From positions 1 to 15,921 of the forward strand of contig JAAAIG010000869.1 of assembly GCA_015852425.1 (NCBI GenBank): a stretch of 15,921 nucleotides of DNA, given 5' to 3'. Positions 1-8,847 of the stretch are shown here, piece by piece (within the stretch, counting starts at the first letter, position 1; each line of letters begins with the position of its first letter). The stretch comes from Gryganskiella cystojenkinii. Its lineage: Eukaryota > Mortierellomycota > Mortierellomycetes > Mortierellales > Mortierellaceae. The translations under genes and the position numbers were made by a program. Below the pieces are notes generated by a model. That model saw only the letters and a list, made by a program, of their open reading frames with translations. It was not told the DNA's origin and did not search any database.

Positions 1-122
1 GTCTTCTCGATCAAACATGGCGTCTCGTTCTCGAGGCTTTGATGGTTAATCTGAATCTCGCATCGGTAGACCCCTAATCGTCGCTCAGTAGAAACAGTTT
101 TCCAAACGACTCGATAGAAAAA

Positions 123-288
123 AAGTAGAGGCAAAGTTGAAAAGTGAAAAGAGGACTTATTGATAGTTGTGAGTTTTGATTGCTATGGGTATTGATTGGT
201 ATGGATATTGTAAAGAAGAATAAACTGCCTCCTCGGTGGGGACAGTCCCCAACCGATGCGATGGAGACGAAGTAGAGGCAAAGTTGAA
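123..288. repeat. 19-bp direct repeat pair
   Basis: The same 19 bases, starting AAGTAGAGGC and ending AAGTTGAA, occur at 123-141 and 270-288, separated by 128 bases. The flanks diverge quickly. This looks like a small local duplication. No mobile-element ends or open frames are associated with it. Confidence 0.7.
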
Positions 289-1849
289 GTCGAAAGGAAG
301 ACAACCTTTCCACGTTCTCCGCTCTTGCTCATTCGGTGGCTTGTACGCCACCACACTAATTGTCATGTGCGAGGACGCGACACGAACGCGGTGATCGTTT
401 CGCCCTTGCTTTTTTCTCAGCCCTGGTCCTCCAACTACCAACCCCCCGACGGCACCACAAATAAAAGCAAGTGTGGTCATGCATACAAAACTTCAGCTGA
501 CCCGAAACGAACCCTGTACGGTAGTAATATGATCTCCCAGTCCCCGCGCGCTCTTTTACCTTTCTCCGATGGCTCCTTGAGCTTGGTGTTTCTGGTTTCA
601 TTCAAAAAAAATTCAGGGGTAGGTGGTGGCCAATGCTTCTTTCTTGAGAGAGAGAAATCTCTCCCCAACTCGTCCCGGTACAGTCAGCGAGTTAGGCGCA
701 GGGGCACTAAACAGAAGTCGTAAGGGAGGGAAGAACCAGCAAATTAAAGCTTACGCATGGTCCTCTTTTTCTCACTCCTTTTCTCCTCTTTTTTGTGTTT
801 TTCGGCCGTTGGGACGATTTTTTTTTTTTTTTTGCTTTCATGGTTCCACAAAAAACCCTAATGCAAAGGTGTGACCAGGTTGTAGAAAACTGAGATAGGC
901 AGGGTAGTGATGTAAGACATGCGAGTATTTTTTGCTGCTGACGAAAGCGTTCGATCAATCCTCTCCAACGGGTGTAAGTAAGGAGAAACCAGTAATAAAG
1001 AGGAATATGTGTACCTAATGCAGAACAACAAGGAAGAGAGGATTTTTTACTGCCACTGCATCTCATCCCTCCTTCTCCTTCTCCTTCTCTTCATTGTAAC
1101 GGTGTCTCATGGATTTCTCGGACGAAAACATAAAAAAGGACCTTCCCTCTTTTACCTTGGCTCAGCAGAAACGGCAATGAATGGTAGCTGAGATGATTGT
1201 TCACGGAGCTTCGCATGAAGAGGACTTGAAACTCGCGGGAAAAACAAAAAAAGAAGTGCCTCCTGGGTTGGAAGATTCGTCAGCAATCACAAAAAAAGGT
1301 ACTTTTCACAGCCTGAAAAGATAAAGGTGAAGAGAAATGCCGATGACGACTCTGGGTCCGTGGTTTCGTCTGGAAAGAAGGGGGGTTTTCTATAGCGTGC
1401 CGTGCAAATGTAATCAGGTCAAATAAAGTCGAGTTTGAGTGTTTGACAAAGAAGTTTACCATAACTTAGGCGTGTGGCCTATACCCTCTTGCGCTTCGAA
1501 GTTGCTGAATTACAGCTCGAAGGTACATACAGATTTCCAGTCCAGATCAAGATCTTTTTTCTAAGATCACACTTATTCTCGGAAAGTATTGCTTAAAAAA
1601 ATTGTCATATTATATTTAAAAAATATTATTATTCTGTCACTGAGCAGAAAACAGTTTTGTGCATTTTGGTGGATGCGCTAAACAGCAAGGGGGAGAGAGC
1701 AAGAGAGGGTTCTCTGAGCGAATTGCAGTCTCGACTGGCTCCGTTTTTTTTGCTCACGCCATCTTTGCCTCATTCTCCCCCTTATTCTCCTCCTCGCCGT
1801 CCTCGAGCAGGTTTGTAAAAAAAGAGTTGCTATTCCTGATCTAATATGC

Positions 1850-1964
1850 CATCATTGCATGATGCGAGAGACTTTTGTTCCCCTCACTTTCATATTCCTC
1901 CTCCCACTACTCATTCAGGGATAGTGTATCCACTATCCAGCGTGCGAATAGGCGAATGGCCTAT
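1850..1964. repeat. Cluster of three short inverted repeats
   Basis: Three perfect stem-loops lie within 115 bases. The first has a 6-bp stem (CATCAT, 1850-1855, with 1859-1864) and a 3-base loop. The second has an 8-bp stem (GGATAGTG, 1919-1926, with 1931-1938) and a 4-base loop. The third has a 6-bp stem (ATAGGC, 1948-1953, with 1959-1964) and a 5-base loop. The DNA between the first two is CT-rich and unstructured. No gene overlaps them. The function is unknown: structured RNA, protein-binding sites and chance are all possible. Confidence 0.5.
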
Positions 1965-3507
1965 CTGGTTACAACAGTAAACAATGGCTCCACGCAGGGA
2001 CAGCGGACGAGGGGCTAAGACTGCAGCTATCGTGCCAACAATAGCAAGGGTAACCCTCAAGTCTCTATCCCATCCTCATTCGGACGGCGTGTAGCACGGT
2101 TGTTGATACCCTTGTAAGGATCATCAACCAAGACTAGGAAATTTTGCCAATTGCTGCACCTTTTGTAGTCTTCACCAATAAGCGCTGTCACTCCATCCCT
2201 CGAAAAGGTAGCAGCGATTTTTAGTTTTCTTTTGTTTCTTTTTTTTTTTTTTTTGGTGCTTCTCCTTCCTCCCAACTCACCCGACCTGGCAACAGCACCC
2301 CCAACTCTGTCCAACGCGGGTGCAGTACACTGTGTAGAGTTTTTTTAACGCACAGGACACCACAGGTCCAAACGCGTGCGCTTATTTGTCCCCTTCTATT
2401 CTTTCGTATGTGTCACAAAAGCACGGGGAGGGGTTAAGTAAAAAATCAAAAAAGGGTTCCTTTCACTAGTTCAGAAAAACAAAGAATCGTAGAAAAAACA
2501 GGCCATCCGTTTCTCTTTTTTGGGGGATGTTCGTTGAGCGACGGCTAAGAAAGTGGCTGGGAAAAGAGCTTAGGAAAGGAATGTCATTTGCGCGATTACG
2601 AAATTCAGTCTTCCGTTCCTGTTCATTTTCAATTCACCTAGTGGACATGCACTTTGTCCGGATTGTACAGAGATCATGAATGAAAAATGGGTCCGTATAC
2701 AAAGCACAATGGCCCTTGTAAAGGAGGATGGAGAGATGATGAAGTTCTCTCCTCTTTGACAATCCCTCCTGCATGCTTGCGCGGCGAAAAAATTCGTAGG
2801 GCATGTACTAGAAAGGTCCTTCTCTATCCCTATCATCCTCGTCATACCAGTGTTATGCCAATTTTTGTCACCGCGACGAACTCCATTGCGACCCCTTCCC
2901 TCCAATCAACGAAAAATCCCTAAAAACACCGCTGTCAAAATCCTCATCTGTCCTGATCCCACAGAACAAGTTCAGGACTCGTAAACACTTCAGGGTAGGG
3001 AGGGTACTGTACAAGAAGAAGAAAAAGAATGCCTCCTGAACTCCCTAAAACTCAGAAAGATGTCGCCGAACCAAAGGGTTTCCATAGCATGTAACCTCAA
3101 CTTTCACCATTTTCTCCCTATTTTCGCCCTCTCTAGGTTGTTGCTGTATATGGTTAAGTCATCCAGTCAAACAACCTCTTGCACTCCATCTGTTTTCTGC
3201 TGCCAAGAACCCATCTAACATGCTTATTCCTTTACCAGAAGAAACAAGACCCTTCTTGGATTATTGGATGATAATGCGAGCAGCGAATTGACATCGTGGG
3301 ACTCCAAAGTCTTTTCCTTGTCCTTCCCCGTCCTACGCAGATATAGCGCGTAACTTACCAAGGCTAGAGGGATAGAGGCGAAAAGAAAAAGAAAAAAAAG
3401 ACTCTCTTTCTCCCAGTTGTTTTGCTCGGCCTATTTTCTACGAACGGAAAGACAGAGAAAAAAACACGACCGAGGCACAAAAGAAATGTATACATCAGCA
3501 CAAGAAC

Positions 3508-3529
3508 AAAAAAAAAAAAAAAAAAAAAA
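3508..3529. repeat. Poly(A) run
   Basis: About 22 consecutive A residues on the plus strand lie in A-rich DNA and are followed by GGGTG. There is no upstream open frame or target-site duplication that would make it a retroelement tail, so it is best read as a simple homopolymer tract. Confidence 0.8.
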
Positions 3530-3863
3530 GGGTGAAAAAAGGGAGAGGGCCACAAAATGAAGATCCTTTTATTTTTGTTCATATCGCTTGTTTGTGCTCC
3601 CTCACAAACTCGACCCCTTTTTTTTCCGGACACGCCTCCCTGTTGTTGCAGATTTTGTTGCTTCAGTGCATTTTGCGTTTTGGTACTCTTTGTGTTTCGT
3701 GTCAGATTATTTTAAATGTCGAGACGGAGAAGAAGGAACGAGGATGAAAAAGAAAGAGACAGAGAGAGAGAGATGAGAGCGAGTGGGCGAAAAAAGGGAT
3801 CGGGGCTGCGTTGGCGGCATCGGGTGTTGCGCTCTCTTTCTGTCTGCCTGTCCTTCTTTACTT

Positions 3864-3911
3864 GTCCAATGGTCCAATGGTTATCCTTCCTCCCTTCGAG
3901 TTGTGTATAAA
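3864..3911 (+). promoter_or_regulatory. Candidate core promoter: tandem CCAAT boxes plus TATAAA
   Basis: An 8-bp unit, GTCCAATG, is repeated in tandem at 3864-3879, giving CCAAT boxes at 3866-3870 and 3874-3878. TATAAA follows at 3906-3911. Downstream the plus strand becomes strongly pyrimidine-rich, as is typical around fungal transcription starts. The next supportable start codon is more than 2.2 kb away at 6150. The promoter would therefore serve either a non-coding transcript or a long, spliced 5' leader of the kinase gene. The motifs are visible; their use is inferred. Confidence 0.4.
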
Positions 3912-5756
3912 GAGACCTTCAAACGCGTCCTACCATTCGTCCCCCTCTTGATCTGTTTCTTCCTTTCCTCCTTCTTGGCCCATCTCTTCTATCTTCTCTT
4001 TCCTCTCTCTCCTTTCATCTCTTTCCGAGCATCTCCTCTCTTCTTTCCTTTAGAGCAACGATTATTTTTCTTCCTCTTTTATAAATACGACCACCCTACT
4101 TTCCTTCTTTTGTCTTTTTGTCTTTTACTTCTTCACCTCACTTAACCTCAACCAGGATTTCTTACTTCCTCTATTCCTTCATCAGTTCTTTGCTGGCTTC
4201 TAACCTGGTTCCAGCCCTTGCTCTCCCTCACATCCCTTCATCCCTGGGTATTACATCTCGGCTCACAACCTTTGATAGCTAGTTCGCATCACACGATCTG
4301 CCATTTTCCCTCGTCTTCCTCTTTCGCTATTCGACTTCTGTATGCATATTGTCCCTTCCTTGTTCCGAGATCTCATCTAAAAGTACGCCACCATTTGAAC
4401 ACTTTCAAACCACAGCAAGAGCACCCTTTAACTCTCTTTTTTGTTTTTTGGTGACAACCTGGTCGTTCTTCAACCTCCTTTTATTTTTATTTTTTTTTTC
4501 AAAGCAACGACAAACAACAAACAGAGAACCCCTTCCTTCTCTTTTACCTATCCTTTCTATCATCACCTGTTTTGTATTCTTTCTTTAGTTTCCCTCTCTT
4601 TTTTCTACGCTCACTCTTGAAGTCTCTTTACACCGAAAGACTGGTCAAGACCCTTTTTCTCTCGAACAAACAAGTTTTGTATTTTCTCCGCTTGAGGTAA
4701 GACGAGACGAAAAGACCCCTTCTTTCTCTTACCCTTTGTGGGGGCGTGTTTGTATCCGTGAGGGCGAAATCGATTTCATTTTCAAGTCGTACAAAAAAGG
4801 TTGAATAAACGACGTGATGGCATGGGTGGAGAATCTCAGGGATCCCTTTCAGAACAGTCCAATTGCTTCTCCATCTCTAACCTTTACCTCGCTCTTACTA
4901 CTTCCTCGTCCTGCGGGATTGAAAAAGAAGATTGTGGCTGCGAGGGGGTTGGGGTTGGGGGGTGACCATTTAGTCAATGGCGCGCATTGTCAAGATGATG
5001 CTTCGGCAACGAGAGTTAAGGAAAAGAGCGTCAGATGTGGATCCCTAAGCACAAAAAAAGGGATAGACCGACATGGCTTGATGACAAGGATTTTTGGTTG
5101 CCTACCTGCCTTTTCGATGCCCACTCTTTTCTCCCTCCCTTTTCAACAATTATGCTTAATGCGTAAACCACATTAAAAAAAGTCGCGGGTAGAGACTTTG
5201 TGTTCGTTTACATGCATCGATACAATGCAGAACACAAAAAACTCTCTCTCCTTCCCTCCTCTTTTTTCACCCTTCTCTCCTTCCCTCCTTTGTTGACCCT
5301 TTGTTGATGGTTTTTTTTTTTTGTTGACAGCCCTGCAGTCCCCGCGCATTGCATTGTGCGACTTTGTACCACCTTGCGAGAAGAGAAGAAAAAATCCTTC
5401 CTTCCTTCCCCTCTCTCCCTCCCTTCCTTCCCCGACAGACCACCTTTTGCCCTTTTTTTGTTCTCCCTGACGTCCGATCGATTGTTGGTCCCTCCAACAA
5501 ACATTCTCAGCTCCATTCCCGGGTCCAAATGGATCTCACTGCATGCTGGCCTCTATTCTTCAGTTTTTTTGTTGGCCCATTCGTTTGTTGACGAAGAAAT
5601 GAGCTGCACTGTATTGTTGATGGTTGTAAGGTGGTTGCTCTGTCATTGTAACTCGGCCTGGACGATGGTTACACCCCCTACCGCTCCCTTCTTGAGGTGT
5701 GTTTCCTTCCCTTCAAAGGACATCCCCTTCTTGATCCTCTTTCATCCTCCAACAGC

Positions 5757-5763
5757 TATATAT
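5757..5763 (+). promoter_or_regulatory. Candidate proximal TATA element of the kinase gene
   Basis: TATATAT lies about 390 bases before the kinase start codon, immediately upstream of a CT-rich tract (5780 onward) that is a typical fungal transcription-start setting. If used, the leader would contain only one upstream ATG, at 5928. It is an alternative to the distal promoter-like block at 3864-3911. Confidence 0.3.
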
Positions 5764-5927
5764 TGCTTGTCAACTTTCCCTCATTTTTTTCTCTCTCTCT
5801 TCTTTCTTCCTCTACCTTTTTTTCATTATCTTTTATCTCTTCAGCAACCACCTTCCTCATCTCCAGTCCTCCCAATTGGTACACGCCATCTCGGACTCGA
5901 ACTCCTCAACGTACCCGCCAAACTATT

Positions 5928-5945
5928 ATGTTTTGCCTGATCTAG
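5928..5945 (+). other. Possible five-codon upstream ORF
   Basis: ATG TTT TGC CTG ATC TAG is the only ATG between the candidate TATA element at 5757 and the kinase start at 6150. It ends about 200 bases before the main start. If this region is in the mature leader, it could lower translation of the kinase. Whether it is transcribed, or removed by splicing, cannot be told from the sequence. Confidence 0.3.
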
Positions 5946-6149
5946 ACAATTAACCTTGTTTTTTCTGCTCTCTTTCTTGTACTCCCCAAATAGCGATCTC
6001 TCCTCCTCGCCCCCTCGATTTTCTCTTCGGCTTTCGTCGTCTCCTTCTGCCTATTCCTTACTCTCCTCTTCTCTTCATTCTTAAAGACGACGCTCTTTCA
6101 CTCTCTCTCTCTCCACTCAAGTATAACTACTATCATCACTGCTACAAAT

Positions 6150-7451
6150 ATGAACGCTATTCCAGACGCCACTTTCGACCCCACAACCCAGGGTCCTCTC
6201 ACTCCCCCCACTACACCGGCCAACCAACAGGATCACCTTCAAAACGGAAATATTGATTCCTCAATGACTGTCTCTGCCCGCCACCTTCAACATCATACCT
6301 TGGTTCCTGAATTTGTAAAGGAATACACTCTCGGAGATGAATTGGGATCCGGTGGATTCGGCTTCGTCGTCTCTGCAACCCGCAATTCGGATCAAAAGGA
6401 AGTTGCCGTCAAGTTTATCTTTCGTGACAAGGTCCCCGTCCACGGATGGGCCAAGGACCCCGAGATGGGCGTGATCCCCATGGAGATCTATGTCCTTCGC
6501 CATGTGCAACACTCAAACATTATCGGATACATGAACGTCTATCAGGATTACAGATATTTCTACCTCGTCATGGAGTTGCATGGAACCCCTTGGTCCGCCA
6601 GCAACCCCTTGTTGAACAAGAACGGCAATAGCATGCTCGACGCAATCGCTCAGGCGACCCTGAATCAACAACGAGGCGCTTCCGCATCAACAACGAGTTC
6701 AGGATCGACTTCCTTCCCCGGTACGACCTCCAGCAGTTCCTCAAGCTTGAACCAATTAGGCGAGGGCGAGGAACCTCAACCGCCCAAGCCCGCTCTCTTG
6801 GTCCGAAGGACTTCTTGTGACCTGTTCGAATGCATTGAGCACCACAGCAAGTTCTCGGAATCCCAAGCTCGAGTAATTTTTAAGCAAATCGTGGACTGTG
6901 TCTGGTACTTGAACGAAAAGTCGATCTGTCACAGGGATATCAAGGACGAGAACATTGTCATCGACAACGACTTCGTGGTCAAGCTGATCGATTTTGGTTC
7001 GGCGGTCATCATCCCCAAGAACACTGAAAAGACCTTTGACCGATTCTACGGCACCATCAACTGTAAGCATCTTTTTTTCATTTCTTGCTTACTTACTCCA
7101 AAAAGGCGCCGGATGATCATTTTACTCACGAGTGACCCTCCTCAATTACTTTTTCTTGTGATAAAATTAGACGCCTCACCGGAAATCCTCAAGGGCGAGA
7201 AATACAGGGCCGAGTCAGCTGAGATCTGGTCTCTGGGTATCTTATTGTATACGATCCTTTACGGAGAGGTTCCCTTCAATGATCCCGTCCAGGCTATTTC
7301 TGGCCCCTATATCCCCCCAAGGACGAAATCCTCCAGTGAATGTCTCCATCTCTTGAACTGGATGTTAGCTAAAGATGCAAAGAACAGGGCAACGATCCAA
7401 CAAGTCATCGATCATGCTTGGATCCAAGGAGTCAGCATGGCATCCGCATGA
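6150..7451 (+). CDS. PAS-kinase-like Ser/Thr protein kinase (catalytic domain only)
   Basis: Exons 6150-7062 and 7171-7451 encode 397 residues. The first 50 are Pro/Thr/Gln-rich and look disordered. The kinase domain runs from about 58 to 390: Gly loop GSGGFG (66-71), ATP lysine K88, helix C E112, HRD at 261-263, N268, DFG at 281-283, SPE at 307-309 in the APE position, and R377. Stretches such as CHRDIKDENIVID, VKLIDFGSA and EIWSLG, with Glu where most kinases have Asp, match the CAMK-group PAS kinase (PASK/PSK) family, which links nutrient state to carbohydrate metabolism in yeast and mammals. All catalytic residues are present, so activity is expected. Oddities are the absence of any PAS domain and a Ser/Gly-rich insert of about 75 residues (146-220) after the hinge. 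The start is the first ATG in frame after the CT-rich leader. No other upstream coding sequence was found. Confidence 0.9.
   Translation: MNAIPDATFDPTTQGPLTPPTTPANQQDHLQNGNIDSSMTVSARHLQHHTLVPEFVKEYTLGDELGSGGFGFVVSATRNSDQKEVAVKFIFRDKVPVHGWAKDPEMGVIPMEIYVLRHVQHSNIIGYMNVYQDYRYFYLVMELHGTPWSASNPLLNKNGNSMLDAIAQATLNQQRGASASTTSSGSTSFPGTTSSSSSSLNQLGEGEEPQPPKPALLVRRTSCDLFECIEHHSKFSESQARVIFKQIVDCVWYLNEKSICHRDIKDENIVIDNDFVVKLIDFGSAVIIPKNTEKTFDRFYGTINCKHLFFISCLLTPKRRRMIILLTSDPPQLLFLVIKLDASPEILKGEKYRAESAEIWSLGILLYTILYGEVPFNDPVQAISGPYIPPRTKSSSECLHLLNWMLAKDAKNRATIQQVIDHAWIQGVSMASA
7063..7170 (+). other. Intron of the kinase gene
   Basis: A GTAAGC donor at 7063 and a TTAG acceptor ending at 7170 bound a 108-base intron in phase 1. 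Removal restores N304-Y305-A-S-P-E, the expected end of the kinase activation segment. The read-through translation contains no family-like residues. The intron is a multiple of three and stop-free, so retention would add 36 residues without a frameshift. Confidence 0.92.
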
Positions 7452-8476
7452 ACGGGTCTTTTTTTCCTTCTCCTTTCTCCTAAAAAACCTGCACTCCTTC
7501 ACCACACTTGACAACCAACTCTCCCCTACCATGGATGTGTTTCCCCTTCCGTCCTCCCCTTCAACCGTGGCATCTGATTGTTTTTCTTTATTCTGTACTT
7601 TTTATATTTTCCATTTTGTTGCATTGTTGTGTTCGTTTTTCTCTCTGTGCTTGCATCCCTTTCTGCATCGTTTGTTTTTTAATTATTTTTTTTTTTCTGC
7701 TGTTAGTTTGTTCTTTGCGCTTTCTTCTTGCCTGTTACTCTACTACTACTATACACTACTACTATTACCCTTACAGATACTACTGCATCTCTACAAGCCG
7801 CATAATAAACGTTCATCTTCTCGGCAGCCCTTGATGGGTTCATGAGAGAAATGAGCCTCATTTTCCTAGAAAACGAAAAAGAATACAACCAATTGACAAA
7901 AGGTACTGCTGTAGTGCAAGCGCGAATATTATAACTAATAGGACGCGGACAAAGCTAGCTCGTTATTTTTGGTACCTGAAGGTGCCTGTCAGTTGGTCAA
8001 CGCGATTATGCTCAATGATGAATGACAGAGTCCATTCTGCATTCGTTGTAAAATGACTAGGACATTAGCGATCAGGTCAGTGTCGTGTCCTCTGTATGTC
8101 GAGCAAAACGAGATCCTTCCCTGTCCTGATTTTTTGGTCCTGTGCCCCTACCCACATAGATAGGCCATAAAAACAATTCCACCCCAAGAGTAAGATTCAT
8201 CCTCAATTCTAATTTGAACCTAGTCATACCACAGCAGGACACGAACTTCCTCTTTTCTACCTCCACCGACAAAATGAACGACTATCGAGTGTTCATTCAC
8301 CCTCCCCCCTTCCCTTCAGCTCCTCTCTCTGATAACGACCCCCTCTCTTTGCTTATCTGTCAAAATCTCGGGCATCAAGAACCGTTCTTCTGTTTTTCTT
8401 TCTTTTCCTTTTTTCCCTGCTCATACCTAAAATTTTGGCCTTCCTCAGCTTGAGCCCTTCCCCCCTTCGACCTTGC
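7452..8476 (+). other. Kinase 3' UTR and intergenic spacer
   Basis: The first part (to about 7830) is T-rich and likely the 3' UTR of the kinase. The rest, to the TATA element at 8477, contains no gene I can support. A small hairpin (GGTACC, 7971-7976, with GGTGCC at 7981-7986; one G:T pair; loop TGAA) lies in the spacer. Confidence 0.6.
7804..7809 (+). terminator. Polyadenylation signal AATAAA
   Basis: A canonical AATAAA lies about 350 bases after the kinase stop codon, following a T-rich stretch. It is the best candidate 3'-end signal for that gene. Confidence 0.5.
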
Positions 8477-8482
8477 TATAAA
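8477..8482 (+). promoter_or_regulatory. TATA box of the NIPA-like transporter gene
   Basis: TATAAA lies 366 bases upstream of the transporter start codon and just before a CT-rich leader (8500-8720) containing a C9 run and CT repeats. No ATG occurs between this element and the start at 8848, which supports both the promoter and the start choice. Confidence 0.5.
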
Positions 8483-8847
8483 CGTACGCGCCATCTATTC
8501 CTTGTTTTTTACTCCTTCCTAGATCCCTTTTTAAATCCTCTCTTACTGTTACCTCGGCACGCTCAGTCCCCTGTCGTTTAACCTCCTTCTCCACTCTGGT
8601 TCTTAGCCCCCCCCCCCTCTCTCTCTCCATCTCCTCGTCGTACCTCTCTCCCTTCTCCCCTTCTCCAAAGAAAAACCCACTCTCTCCCCTACTCCACTCC
8701 CCTACCCTATCTTTAATCAAACACAAAAAGTCACGAAGGTGGTCTAGCCCAGATAGACACTTCGACACAATCTCTTCGACCAGTTACTGTGAAGATACAA
8801 CTTCGTATTCAAAAGGTTGCCTCGAGCATCCGATCTAATACCGAAGA

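Larger units (their letters stand above)
1..3860. other. Gene-free, low-complexity region
   Basis: I see no supportable gene in this stretch on either strand. Open frames are short, overlap each other, and translate to low-complexity Ser/Phe/Leu or Lys/Arg-rich peptides that resemble no family I know. Visible landmarks are T runs of 16 at 818-833 and 2239-2254, an A run of about 22 at 3508-3529, a 19-bp direct repeat (123-141 and 270-288), an AT-rich patch at 1600-1635, and three small perfect inverted repeats between 1850 and 1964. It could contain the ends of neighbouring transcripts or non-coding RNA, but nothing in the sequence proves either. Confidence 0.6.
3912..6149 (+). other. Pyrimidine-rich DNA upstream of the kinase gene
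   Basis: Most of this stretch is CT-rich on the plus strand, notably 3930-4690, 5220-5300, 5395-5480 and 5780-6125. I find no credible protein gene. Its open frames, including a 194-codon one at 5356-5940, are by-products of CT-rich sequence and contain no recognisable domain. A convincing splice pair exists: a donor AG/GTAAGA at 4696/4697 and an acceptor at 5329-5330 (a T12 run, then GTTGACAG). A second possible pair is a GTAAGG donor at 5626 and an acceptor at 5843-5844. These would fit a spliced long leader or non-coding RNA. The last 350 bases are probably the immediate 5' leader of the kinase. Confidence 0.45.

Noticed and set aside
2570..2905. A 111-codon minus-strand frame
   Set aside because: No domain, signal peptide or conserved motif; overlaps a plus-strand frame of similar quality; likely chance.
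3508..3529. Poly(A) run as the tail of a retroelement or processed pseudogene
   Set aside because: No coding remnant upstream and no flanking direct repeats.
3783..4145. A 120-codon open frame just downstream of the CCAAT/TATA block
   Set aside because: Its product is almost only Leu, Phe, Ser and Cys from a pyrimidine tract, and its ATG precedes the TATA element, so it is not the gene served by that promoter.
4814..5176. A 120-codon open frame beginning MMAWVENLRDPF
   Set aside because: It has better composition than its neighbours but no family resemblance, and it sits inside the candidate 634-base intron.
5356..5940. A 194-codon open frame on the plus strand
   Set aside because: It is Ser/Pro/Leu/Phe-rich because the DNA is CT-rich, overlaps other equally long frames, has no recognisable domain, and lies in likely leader or non-coding DNA.
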